Shown one piece after another: positions 40,450-47,702 of a stretch of DNA of 64,000 nucleotides. The notes beneath the pieces are model-generated. The model saw only the letters and a program-made list of their open reading frames with translations, had not been told where the DNA came from and made no database searches. This stretch comes from Streptomyces sp. ISL-43. GTDB lineage: Bacteria > Actinomycetota > Actinomycetes > Streptomycetales > Streptomycetaceae. Each line of letters starts with the position of its first letter. Position 1 is the stretch's first letter. The position numbers and the translations under genes are program-made. The stretch is from assembly GCF_018614195.1 (NCBI RefSeq), contig NZ_JAGGOT010000035.1:123708-187707 (forward strand), read 5' to 3'.

Positions 40450-41759
40450 GGGGTCCGACCTTCCTGATCGGGCTGGGTGCTGTGTGCGAACCGGGCGACG
40501 GTGACGTCCCCGGACCCGACCGACCCCTCCCAGCCGTAGACCTGCCCGAAGGATCCGGATCCGCCGGCCGCCGGGCGCCGCCTGGAGAAGGCGAGCGCGA
40601 TCCGGTCGCCGCGCCGTACGGGTACGGCGTCCCGGACCGGCAGGTAGGCGTGCTTCCAGCTGTCCGAGGTCGTACGGGCCGCGGGGTCGCCGGGGGAGAC
40701 GTCGTCACCGGAGATGTCCAGTGCCACGGTGTCCGAAAGGGTGGCCACGAAGTAGCCCTTGAATCCGGTGAACAGGCCGTCCCGCTGGACGGTGTACACG
40801 AGCGGAACCTCGTACGAGGTCTCGTGCGCACCGTGCGTCCCCTCGAAGGCGTACCGGCGGGCGAGCCGCGGCGCGGCGAGCTGGCCGCTCACCGGGATGA
40901 TCGCGTCGTAGTAGAGGTCGAAGGCGTCCCGTGCCCCGCGCGCCCGCAGCAGCTCGGCGAAGTCGGCCGGGCTGCCGGCGTCCTTCGGAACCCCGTCGCT
41001 CAGCGCACTGTGGGCCGACTCCGCGGTCACGGGCACGAGATAGCTCTCCACGGCCACCGGAAGCATGGCGCCGCCCGGCCGAAGGAAGCGACTGCGGGCG
41101 TCGTCGAGGATCGCGACGCAGTTCTCGTTGTCGGCGAGGTTGCCCATGATCTCGGAGATGATGAGGTCCACCCGCTCGGGCAGCTCGATGTCGAAGGAGA
41201 ACCCGGAGAGCGGGTGGAAGCGGTCCGCGAATCCCGCCTCGGTGAGCCGCCGCGTCGCGGTCTCGAGGATCTTCTCGTTGAGGTCGATGCCGTAGACGCG
41301 CGCGGCTCCCGCCTCCAGCGCCCACTGGGCCAGGATTCCGGTACCGGTGCCCAGGTCGAGAACGACCCCGCCGGGCCGGACCGCCTCGGTGACGGCCGCC
41401 TTGTACGCCTCCATGCGCAGCCGGTCGCCCAGCATGAGGTCGTGGAAGCCGTCGTCCCATTCGAGGAGGCGCTCGGAAGCCGGCAGCCAGACGTCCTGCG
41501 GCTCGTAGAGCTGCCCGAGCACACCCGTGTGGTGCACGGTCAGCGGCTGCGCCGACGGTCCGGCGACCGGGCAGCCGGTAGTGAGGTCGAAGCTGGTGCT
41601 GTGCAGGGGGCAGGTGATGCGCAGCGTGCGCGGATTGACGTGGCCGTGTACGAGGCGGCCGAGCCGGTGCGTGCAGGCGGCGTCGATCACGAACTCGCGG
41701 CCCGCGACGCGGACCCGGAGCCGGTCGCCGGGCAGTTCCTCCAGTACGGCGTCGTTCAT
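40446..41759 (-). CDS. Rieske-domain/PRMT-like methyltransferase fusion
   Basis: ATG 41759 overlaps the diiron-oxidase stop by 4 bases. The 437-residue product has a short Rieske-like module at residues 20-75: Cys29-Thr-His31 (AACTHRLGRLVHGH) and Cys50-Pro-Leu-His53 (ITCPLHSTSFDLTTG). This is the C-x-H...C-x2-H ligand set of a [2Fe-2S] Rieske cluster. From about 105 on there is a class I methyltransferase with VVLDLGTGTGILAQWALEAG and LIISEIMGNLADNENC, which resembles the arginine-methyltransferase double-E loop. The second half is a PRMT-type beta barrel. PRMTs methylate guanidino nitrogens, so a guanidine or 2-aminoimidazole substrate fits an arginine-derived pathway. I know of no described Rieske-PRMT fusion. 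Confidence 0.83.
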   Translation of the reverse strand: MNDAVLEELPGDRLRVRVAGREFVIDAACTHRLGRLVHGHVNPRTLRITCPLHSTSFDLTTGCPVAGPSAQPLTVHHTGVLGQLYEPQDVWLPASERLLEWDDGFHDLMLGDRLRMEAYKAAVTEAVRPGGVVLDLGTGTGILAQWALEAGAARVYGIDLNEKILETATRRLTEAGFADRFHPLSGFSFDIELPERVDLIISEIMGNLADNENCVAILDDARSRFLRPGGAMLPVAVESYLVPVTAESAHSALSDGVPKDAGSPADFAELLRARGARDAFDLYYDAIIPVSGQLAAPRLARRYAFEGTHGAHETSYEVPLVYTVQRDGLFTGFKGYFVATLSDTVALDISGDDVSPGDPAARTTSDSWKHAYLPVRDAVPVRRGDRIALAFSRRRPAAGGSGSFGQVYGWEGSVGSGDVTVARFAHSTQPDQEGRTP

Positions 41760-42595
41760 GCCAGCTCCCGCGCCCGCTCGACGGCGGCGTCGAAGGCGCC
41801 GCCGATCAGCTGGGACAGCAGCAGCGCCCCGATCCAGAGCTTCGTGGCGTCGAGTCCGCGCGCGGCCTCGTACTCCTTGATCGCGGTCTGCATCTCCCGC
41901 ATGTGGAAGGTGTCGATGTGCAAGTGCTCCGTGTAGTACTTGCCCTGCGCGAGGCCGAGCCGGGCGCAGGCGCGGGCCTGCACGGTGAAGGCGTCCGGGA
42001 TGCTGGCCTCGAGGTAGGCGAGCGCGCCGAGGAAGTATTCGACGTGGACGGCGCGTTGCGTGAGCCAGTAGAAGACGTTCAGGAACTCGTACGTCTCGTC
42101 GCCCGTGGTGTCCAGGAAGCTTTCCAGCTCCTGCGGGAGCCCCAGCTCGGCGAGCAGGTCGAGATAGAGCTGCGAATGGGTCTGTTGCAGGTTGCCGCAG
42201 CCGAACTCGTCGATGAGGACCCGCATCACGGCCATCTGCGCGCGCATCGGAAGCCGGGGTATCGCCGGGAAGAAGTTCTGCGCCTCGGTCAGTCCGTCGA
42301 GCGCGAACTCCTTTACCACGTGGGCGAATTGCTCCCGCGTGGACTTCTCGGCGAGGAAGCTGCCGGCCGGGCTGCCCTCGCGTTCGCGGGCCAGCAGCTC
42401 ACCGAGGCGCAGCTTCCACTCGGCGCGGTCGGCGAGCGGCGCGGTGCGGTCCGCGAGGTCGTTGACGAGGGGCTCGATCCACGCCGCTTCGAGCTCCTCG
42501 ATCCGGGCGAGGACCGTGGAGGTCTGTCGCGTGCGGTTGAGGACGAACAGCCGCTTGTGCGGGCTGTCGGTCGGCTTCGGTGTCACGTTCAGCAC
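41756..42595 (-). CDS. rohS: Haem-oxygenase-like diiron N-oxygenase (RohS-like)
   Basis: GTG 42595 is placed by GGGAGG and overlaps the aldolase end by 7 bp; 279 residues. It is a helical HDO with candidate iron ligands Glu104 (LTEAQNFF), Glu130 and His140 (LIDEFGCGNLQQTHSQLY), Glu186 (RAVHVEYF), and the C-terminal set Glu223, His224, Asp228, His231 (YTEHLHIDTFHMRE). In azomycin biosynthesis RohS oxidises 2-aminoimidazole to 2-nitroimidazole. Here it sits directly after MppP/RohP-like and aldolase genes, so the same N-oxygenation is the best prediction. A PqqC/TenA-type non-oxidase is the less likely alternative because the iron ligands are complete. Confidence 0.75.
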   Translation of the reverse strand: MLNVTPKPTDSPHKRLFVLNRTRQTSTVLARIEELEAAWIEPLVNDLADRTAPLADRAEWKLRLGELLAREREGSPAGSFLAEKSTREQFAHVVKEFALDGLTEAQNFFPAIPRLPMRAQMAVMRVLIDEFGCGNLQQTHSQLYLDLLAELGLPQELESFLDTTGDETYEFLNVFYWLTQRAVHVEYFLGALAYLEASIPDAFTVQARACARLGLAQGKYYTEHLHIDTFHMREMQTAIKEYEAARGLDATKLWIGALLLSQLIGGAFDAAVERARELA

Positions 42596-43368
42596 GGAAC
42601 CTCCCGGTCGGTCTCGATCACGGCGCGCCGCAGCAGCTCGGTCTTCAGCGAGCGGTACCAGTCGTCGCGTTCCAGGCCGTACCGCTCGCACGCGGCGTGC
42701 AGTTGCGCTGCCCGTTCCTCGCCGCGGTCGGTCAACAGGGCCTTGCAGAGCTTTGGTTCGATGTTGGCCAGCGCGACGACCCAGCCGTCCACGGGGCCGG
42801 ACTCCAACAGGAGGTGTTCGAGCCCCTGCACGACGGGTACGCCCGGGCCGGCCGCGATCAGCGCGCGGGTGAAGTCGGTATCGCCGGCGGAGTCCTTGAC
42901 CCCGGCCACTCCCGGCAGCGCGCAGACGCGCAGCAGCGTGTCGAGGTCGAGGCTGTTCCGGGAGAGGGCCGACTCGTGGTAGGCGACGACGGGCAGTCCG
43001 GCCCCGGCCACGGCCTCGAAGTGGAGGTACATCTCCTCCTGGGTCACGTCCGGCCCGTACGGGGTGGTGACCACGACCGCGGCCGCGCCGAGGCCGCTCG
43101 CGGTACGTGCGCGGGCGACGGCTTCGGCCGTCGTGGGCCGCAGGATGCCGGCGAGGACCGGTACGCCGTCGGCGTGCCGGACCACGGCGGCCAGCACGTC
43201 CCGCCATTGCCGGTCCGACAGGGAGCTTCCCTCGCCGGTGCTGAGGGCCGGCAGCAGGGCGTCCGCGTAAGGCCGTACGGAGGCGATCAGGCGGGCCGTG
43301 CTCTTCTCGTCGACCTCTCCCGCTCCGTCGATCGGGGTGACGAGTGCTGTGGTCATTCCGGTGATCAT
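42589..43368 (-). CDS. rohR: Dihydrodipicolinate-synthase-family aldolase (RohR-like)
   Basis: ATG 43368 follows GGAGGATCG, 259 residues. The DapA/NanA barrel starts ITGMTTALVTPIDGAGEVDE and has ALSTGEGSSLSD. The Tyr of VVAYHESALS and the Schiff-base Lys of GVAGVKDSAGD are conserved. In the azomycin pathway RohR is a pyruvate aldolase of this superfamily that splits 4-hydroxy-2-ketoarginine to pyruvate and guanidinoacetaldehyde. The neighbours, an arginine-oxidase-like PLP enzyme and an HDO, support the same reaction here. A true DHDPS is unlikely because lysine biosynthesis genes are absent and the protein is shorter than DapA. Confidence 0.75.
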   Translation of the reverse strand: MITGMTTALVTPIDGAGEVDEKSTARLIASVRPYADALLPALSTGEGSSLSDRQWRDVLAAVVRHADGVPVLAGILRPTTAEAVARARTASGLGAAAVVVTTPYGPDVTQEEMYLHFEAVAGAGLPVVAYHESALSRNSLDLDTLLRVCALPGVAGVKDSAGDTDFTRALIAAGPGVPVVQGLEHLLLESGPVDGWVVALANIEPKLCKALLTDRGEERAAQLHAACERYGLERDDWYRSLKTELLRRAVIETDREVPC

Positions 43369-43378
43369 CGATCCTCCG

Positions 43379-43891
43379 TCACAGGGCTTCGGCGGGCACG
43401 CGCAGGGCGAGGGACTGCTGGTAGAGGCTCTCCAGCGGCTCCGGGAAGCGTGCCTCCGGCCCGTCCGCGCAGTCCGCCACGCGTAAGGCGAACCCGGTGG
43501 TGGCCGCCAGCCGGGGGCTGGCCGTATGCAGCAGGCCCTTGCGGTTGAGCACCATGCCGAGCAGCAGCCGCTCATGCGCCGGAAGCGTCCGGGGCGGTTC
43601 CGGGCCGGTGCCGCGCTCCACATCGGCCTCGTCGTAACCGAGGCGGCGGATGTCCATGACGGTGTGCAGATTGTCCATGAAAGGGTAGTAGGCGTCCTGG
43701 AGTTCGCGGGAGAAGCCCCAGACGATGTCGTCGCAGCGGCCCACTTGCTCCAGGCTCATGACGAGCCGGCCGGCGAGCCGGTCCACGAAGAAGGCCTTGC
43801 AGGCGCGGCGCACGTCCTCGTCCACGCTGTTCATGCCGAGGAAGAGCGCGGCGTCGGCGTACTCGTCGGCCGGGTGGGATTCAGACTGCAT
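43379..43891 (-). CDS. rohQ: DUF6190-type protein, candidate RohQ-like cyclodehydratase
   Basis: ATG 43891 overlaps the PLP-enzyme end by 11 bp and gives 170 residues. The sequence (ALFLGMNSVDEDVRRACKAF, RLVMSLEQVGRCDDIVWGFS, DAYYPFMDNLHTVMDIRRLG) is not one I can place in a well-studied fold; I recall it as DUF6190. In the azomycin cluster an enzyme of uncharacterised type, RohQ, converts guanidinoacetaldehyde to 2-aminoimidazole. This is the only protein in the operon that could fill that step, and it lies in the expected position. Conserved Cys and His residues could support dehydration chemistry. The rohQ assignment is by context. Confidence 0.5.
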   Translation of the reverse strand: MQSESHPADEYADAALFLGMNSVDEDVRRACKAFFVDRLAGRLVMSLEQVGRCDDIVWGFSRELQDAYYPFMDNLHTVMDIRRLGYDEADVERGTGPEPPRTLPAHERLLLGMVLNRKGLLHTASPRLAATTGFALRVADCADGPEARFPEPLESLYQQSLALRVPAEAL

Positions 43892-45065
43892 GGCGGTCGA
43901 GCACCTCACGCATCCGGGCCATGGCGTCGGCGAACACCTGCGGTTCGCGGGCGAGGGCGAACCTGACGTAGGCCTCGCCGCGGTCGGGCTGGCTCCAGTA
44001 GAAGAACCGGCCGGGCAGGACGTAGACCTCGGCCTCGGCCAGGAGTCGCTGCAGCTCGGTCGCCGTCAGCTCGGGGTGCTCGATCCTGGCCCAGGCGACG
44101 CTCACCTCGGCGACGGGCTCCTGGTACTCCAGGATCGTGCCGTCGATCGCCTTGCGTATCGCCTCGCGGTTCTGGGTGAGGACGTCGCGGATGGAGCCGA
44201 GCTGGTCGCGGGTTGAGTCCTCGACGTACTGCGTGAGCATGTTGAGCACGAACGGCGAGACGTTGAGCAGCACGCTGGTGTGCAGGTTGTAGACGTCCTC
44301 GCGGATGTCGTCGCTGGCCGTGATCATGGCGCACTTGGCGTCCTGGACGGGCCAGGTCTTGCCCGTGTCCTCGATGGCCAGGTACGAGATGCCGGAGCTT
44401 TCGAGGAGTTCGTAGATGTCGAAGCGGGCGAGCTTCTCGTCGTAGAGCGTGAACGAGGCGAAGCAGAAGTCGATGACCAGCAGCTTGTTGTGGTCCTTGC
44501 AGAAGCGGACGACCTCCTCGAAACCCTTGCGGCCGTGCTGGAGCAGCGTGAAACCGGTGGGGTTGTTGGGGTCGACCAGGAACAGCGCGTCGGTGCGGAC
44601 CCGGCGCTTGAGCTCGGCGTAGATCCGCTCCGGGTCGTGGAGCGCGGACTCGTCGATCGGGTACATCGGTACGCCCATGTTGTTCAGGACGTCGTAGAGG
44701 TTGTCGAAGCAGGGCTCGACCAGCGTGACCGACTTCCGCTGCTGCTTGAGGTACATGCCGGCGACCATGGTCGAGATCGAAGCGGCGTACGAGAGCAGGG
44801 TCTTGTTCTTGGCCAGGGCCGTGGGCTGGCGGTGCAGGGTGAAGAACGCCTCGGTGAAACGTTCTTCGGCGGTTGCCTGAAGGCCTCGCTCCGCCTCGTA
44901 CCAGAGCTCGGGCAGCCGGGCGACGATCTCGCGCTGGCTGTCCGACTGCTGCTGGTGGGTGTGGGCGTCGGCGAGGTTGAACCTGGTGCGCAAGGCCTGG
45001 ATCTCGTGCTGCGTCAGGTCGAGGAGCTGGTTGTCCGAGCTGGCCGAGCTGGTGTGCGAGTTCAC
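43881..45065 (-). CDS. rohP: PLP-dependent arginine oxidase/hydroxylase, MppP/RohP-like
   Basis: GTG 45065 follows GGAGGAACC; 394 residues. It is a fold-type I aminotransferase with N-terminal FNLADAHTHQQQSDSQREIV, which matches the substrate-capping N-terminus of the arginine oxidase MppP. It also has SYAASISTMVAGMYLKQQRK, VDPNNPTGFTLLQ, and the PLP Lys in IEDTGKTWP. MppP and RohP use PLP and oxygen to turn L-Arg into 4-hydroxy-2-ketoarginine, without acting as true aminotransferases. It is the first gene of the six-gene operon and sets the arginine starting point. A normal arginine aminotransferase is the alternative, but the conserved N-terminal segment argues for the oxidase. Confidence 0.77.
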   Translation of the reverse strand: MNSHTSSASSDNQLLDLTQHEIQALRTRFNLADAHTHQQQSDSQREIVARLPELWYEAERGLQATAEERFTEAFFTLHRQPTALAKNKTLLSYAASISTMVAGMYLKQQRKSVTLVEPCFDNLYDVLNNMGVPMYPIDESALHDPERIYAELKRRVRTDALFLVDPNNPTGFTLLQHGRKGFEEVVRFCKDHNKLLVIDFCFASFTLYDEKLARFDIYELLESSGISYLAIEDTGKTWPVQDAKCAMITASDDIREDVYNLHTSVLLNVSPFVLNMLTQYVEDSTRDQLGSIRDVLTQNREAIRKAIDGTILEYQEPVAEVSVAWARIEHPELTATELQRLLAEAEVYVLPGRFFYWSQPDRGEAYVRFALAREPQVFADAMARMREVLDRHAV

Positions 45066-45427
45066 GGTTCCTCCGATCAGGGACGGGCGTGCCATGGGGA
45101 GTTCGCGCGGAGCGCTGTTGCTTCACGGTCGCGGACGGCGGGGTCAGTTGCCGTTCCGGCGGACTGGACATCCCCTTGGGAGGCCCGCACCCGATGGGGC
45201 GCAGGTGCGGCGGCCCTCGAGTTGTGTCATGGTGATCCCCCGTAAGCGGACTGCGGTCCGGTTCGGGACGACCTTGGCACATCAGGTTCTCGGGGGCAAG
45301 CGAATGAACGGCGAAGACCGGGAGACGGGACGAGGGGCCACCCCGGCCGCTCCGGCGCGAGTCGTGTCCGAGATGGGTACACTCGCGACCACCCACGTAC
45401 CTACGAAGTCACGGACGAAGGCACAGC
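45066..45427. other. Divergent regulatory region, nitroimidazole-like operon versus TetR gene
   Basis: This 362-bp gap has no gene. TACACT near 45378 is a possible -10 for the TetR gene. A GGTAC...GTACC pair (about 45376-45402) may be part of an operator. The ribosome site of the operon is at 45067-45075. Confidence 0.5.
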
Positions 45428-46036
45428 ATGACCGCCGGGTCACATGAAGTGACCGAATCCAGCCGCCAGCCGGCCCGCGAGCGGGCGGATGCCGCCCGCA
45501 ACCGCACCCGTATCCTCTTGGTCGCCGCGGAGCTCTTCAGGGAGCAGGGCGTCGACAACGTGTCGCTCGACGCCATCGCGACGCGCGCGGGCGTCGGCAA
45601 GGGCACGTTGTACCGCCGGTTCGGCAGCAAGTCCGGGCTCGCCGTGGCCCTCCTCGACGCGCAGGAGAGCGAGCTGCAGGACAAGATGCTGCACGGGCCG
45701 CCGCCCCTGGGGCCCGGGGGTGATGCGCGCATGCGGATCGCCGCCTTCTTCGATACGTATCTCGATCTGCTCGACACGAACCTGGAGCTCGTCAGGCTCT
45801 CGGAGACCACCGCGCCGGGCGTCCGCTACCAGATCGGCTCGTACTGCCTGTGGCAGCGCCACCTCTCCATGCTGCTGTCCGAGGCGCGGCCGGAGTTGGA
45901 CGCGCAGGGCACGTCGCACCTCCTGCTCGCCATGGTCGACGCCGACCTTCAACAGGCTCTGCGCAGCAGTGAGTTCACCCCCGGACGCATCCGGGGAGCG
46001 CTGGGCGAGATGGTGCGGCGGGTCCTGGAGGCCTGA
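45428..46036 (+). CDS. TetR family transcriptional regulator, likely regulator of the adjacent operon
   Basis: ATG 45428 gives 202 residues; the ribosome site is weak (AAGGCACAGC). The HTH is complete: ARNRTRILLVAAELFREQGV, IATRAGVGKGTLYRRFGSKS at about residues 22-75. The C-terminal helical domain is of the SCO-type TetR_C class (LSETTAPGVRYQIGSYCLWQ). It is divergent from the nitroimidazole-like operon, and nitroimidazole-type products would need tight control. It is therefore the candidate pathway regulator and may sense the product. A GGTCAC/GTGACC palindrome sits in its own first codons. Confidence 0.87.
   Translation: MTAGSHEVTESSRQPARERADAARNRTRILLVAAELFREQGVDNVSLDAIATRAGVGKGTLYRRFGSKSGLAVALLDAQESELQDKMLHGPPPLGPGGDARMRIAAFFDTYLDLLDTNLELVRLSETTAPGVRYQIGSYCLWQRHLSMLLSEARPELDAQGTSHLLLAMVDADLQQALRSSEFTPGRIRGALGEMVRRVLEA
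45438..45454. promoter_or_regulatory. Palindrome GGTCAC-N5-GTGACC at the TetR gene start
   Basis: Perfect 6-bp arms around ATGAA lie 10-26 bases inside the TetR coding region. It may be an autoregulatory operator, although codon constraint could also produce it by chance. Confidence 0.4.
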
Positions 46037-46049
46037 GCGCCACCCCGCA

Positions 46050-46121
46050 GGTACGGGTGGCCCCGGCACGGCGGGTGCGGGTGGTCCCGGCACGGCGGGT
46101 ACGGGTGGTCCCGGCACGGCG
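46050..46121. repeat. Three 24-bp tandem repeats
   Basis: The unit GGTACGGGTGGTCCCGGCACGGCG is repeated three times (46050, 46074, 46098) with two substitutions in all. Each unit contains a copy of the left arm of the terminator that follows. Confidence 0.88.
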
Positions 46122-46138
46122 GTGGCCGTGCCGGGACC
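46107..46138 (+). terminator. 14-bp hairpin after the TetR gene
   Basis: GGTCCCGGCACGGC (46107-46120) pairs perfectly with 46125-46138 around GGTG. The upstream tandem repeats supply two extra near-identical left arms, so alternative hairpins can form. Confidence 0.75.
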
Positions 46139-46162
46139 GTCAGGTCGGCGACGCGCCGGGCG

Positions 46163-46741
46163 TCAGACCTCCCTGATCGCCTCGATCTCCAGCGAGAGCT
46201 CGATCTCCTTGGAAACCAGGATTCCGCCGGTTTCCAGGGCCATGTTCCAGGTCAGGCCCCAGTCCTCGCGGTTGATCCTGCCGTGAGCCGAGAAGACCGT
46301 GCGGTCGTTGCCCCACGGGTCCCTGGCGTACCCCAGGTAGTCGACCGCGAGCTCGACGCGCCGGGTCAGGCCCTTGATCGTGAGATCGCCGGCGAGTACG
46401 CCGCTCTTGCCGTCCCAGCTCACCGACGTCGAGGTGAACGTCGCCCGGGGGTGCTCGGTCACGTCGAAGAAGTCGCCGGACCGGAGGTGGTCGTCCCGAG
46501 TCGCGTCACCACTGTCGACGGTGGCCATGTCGATCACCGCGGTGACCTTGCTGTCCTCGGGCCGCTCGCCGATGTAGACGGTGGCGTCGACGCCGGTGAA
46601 CCGGCCGCGCACCTTCGTCAACATGAAGTGCCGGCCGAGGAAGCCGACCTCCGCGTGCCCCGGGTCGACCTTCCAGTCGCCCACGGCCGGGAGCTCGACG
46701 CCGTCCACGGTGCGGGTCGGCGATGTTGCGCTACTGGTCAT
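46163..46741 (-). CDS. YceI family protein
   Basis: ATG 46741 gives 192 residues of the YceI lipocalin-like fold: VGDWKVDPGHAEVGFLGRHF, VYIGERPEDSKVTAVIDMAT, HLRSGDFFDVTEHPRATFTS and a final RINREDWGLTWN. The family binds long isoprenoid or similar lipids; E. coli YceI is periplasmic, but this one has no signal peptide and should be cytosolic. It is 53 bp downstream of the rhodanese gene, so they are probably co-transcribed and repressed by the divergent MarR protein. Confidence 0.92.
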   Translation of the reverse strand: MTSSATSPTRTVDGVELPAVGDWKVDPGHAEVGFLGRHFMLTKVRGRFTGVDATVYIGERPEDSKVTAVIDMATVDSGDATRDDHLRSGDFFDVTEHPRATFTSTSVSWDGKSGVLAGDLTIKGLTRRVELAVDYLGYARDPWGNDRTVFSAHGRINREDWGLTWNMALETGGILVSKEIELSLEIEAIREV

Positions 46742-46793
46742 CGTCCGTTCCTTTTCCTCGTGTGCTCGGACGCCGGTGTTCGGGCGCCGGTGT

Positions 46794-47126
46794 TCAGACG
46801 CCGGACTCGGTCGGCAGACCGCCGCCGACCCAGTCCTCCTTGCCGTCCTTGTACGTGAAGACCTTCGAGTAGCCGAGCTCCGCGAGCCGCTCGGCCGCGA
46901 TCCCCGAGTTGGAGCAGGTCGTGCCGGTGCAGTAGACGATGACCTCGGCGTCCTTGTCGGGCAGCAGGCCCGGGGCGAGCGCGTCGACGTCGTCGAGCGG
47001 GAGGAGCAGGGCGCCCGGCAGGTGCGCCTCCTTGTAGTACTGCTCCGGCAGGGCCTCGACGGCCGTGGCCCGGCCGCCGTCGAGCTTCTGCTTGACCTCG
47101 TCGCGGGAGAGGTTCTGAACTGCCAT
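46794..47126 (-). CDS. Rhodanese-like sulfurtransferase
   Basis: ATG 47126 follows CGGAGG and gives 110 residues. The rhodanese domain is complete: SRDEVKQKLDGGRATAVEAL, then AHLPGALLLPLDDVDAL and the active-site loop VYCTGTTCSNSGIAA with the catalytic Cys. It transfers sulfane sulfur or acts as a redox sensor. It is divergent from the MarR gene, and two matched GTGCG/CGCAC operators fill the gap, so it belongs to a MarR-controlled redox or electrophile-stress set with YceI. Confidence 0.92.
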   Translation of the reverse strand: MAVQNLSRDEVKQKLDGGRATAVEALPEQYYKEAHLPGALLLPLDDVDALAPGLLPDKDAEVIVYCTGTTCSNSGIAAERLAELGYSKVFTYKDGKEDWVGGGLPTESGV

Positions 47127-47159
47127 GTAGCCAGCCTCCGAAGATTTACGGATCAATAA

Positions 47160-47171
47160 GTGCGTACGCAC
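47160..47171. promoter_or_regulatory. MarR operator GTGCGTACGCAC
   Basis: A perfect 12-bp palindrome in the rhodanese-MarR divergent gap, 34 bp before the rhodanese start. Its arms GTGCG/CGCAC recur in the second site 28 bp away. Confidence 0.75.
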
Positions 47172-47187
47172 GCACCTTAACAAGTGT

Positions 47188-47199
47188 GTGCGGGCGCAC
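47188..47199. promoter_or_regulatory. MarR operator GTGCG-GG-CGCAC
   Basis: The same GTGCG/CGCAC arms as at 47160 with GG in the centre, 23 bp before the MarR start. The two sites together suggest autoregulation and repression of the rhodanese-YceI pair. Confidence 0.72.
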
Positions 47200-47221
47200 G
47201 CAATGGGGGTAGGATGACGGC

Positions 47222-47677
47222 GTGACCGGACAGGACGACCGACTCGAGGCGTGGCGAGCGATGCTCCTCGCGCACAACACCGCCGTACGCGCCATCGAAA
47301 GCGACGTCCAGCGCGACGGCCGGATCCCCTTGACGTGGTACGACGTACTGCTCGAACTCAAGGCGGCCGGAGAGTACGGGCTGCGCATGCAGGAAGTCGC
47401 CAACCGGGTGGTCCTCAGCCGTACCCGAGTGAGCAGGCTGGTCGACGAGATGGTGCGCGCCGGCCTGGTCGACAAGCTGCCCGACCCGCACGACAAACGG
47501 GCGTCCTGGGCCGTCATCACCCCAGAGGGTGCCGACGCCCTGCGCGCGACGGCGCCGGTCTACATGCGCAGCATCCGCAAGCACTTCTCCGCGCACCTCA
47601 CGGAGGAGGACGCGGTGGTGATCGCGCGGGCCCTGTTCAAGGTCGCCCAGCCGGAAACCGACGTCCGGCTGGGCTGA
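47222..47677 (+). CDS. MarR family transcriptional regulator
   Basis: GTG 47222 gives 151 residues. The winged HTH is clear: PLTWYDVLLELKAAGEYGLR, MQEVANRVVLSRTRVSRLVD, LVDKLPDPHDKRASWAVITP. It has no Cys in the sensing region, so ligand binding is more likely than thiol oxidation. The gap to the rhodanese gene holds two matching palindromes, so I expect it to repress itself and the rhodanese-YceI operon until a ligand or electrophile appears. Confidence 0.9.
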   Translation: MTGQDDRLEAWRAMLLAHNTAVRAIESDVQRDGRIPLTWYDVLLELKAAGEYGLRMQEVANRVVLSRTRVSRLVDEMVRAGLVDKLPDPHDKRASWAVITPEGADALRATAPVYMRSIRKHFSAHLTEEDAVVIARALFKVAQPETDVRLG

Positions 47678-47702
47678 CCGGCGACCCGGGCGCGCGGCCT
47701 AT

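Noticed and set aside
42589..43368. Lysine-pathway dihydrodipicolinate synthase
   Set aside because: The context is an arginine-oxidase/diiron operon with no lysine genes; a catabolic or pathway aldolase is more consistent.
46050..46121. CRISPR-like or integron-like repeats
   Set aside because: Units are directly adjacent with no spacer and overlap a terminator arm.
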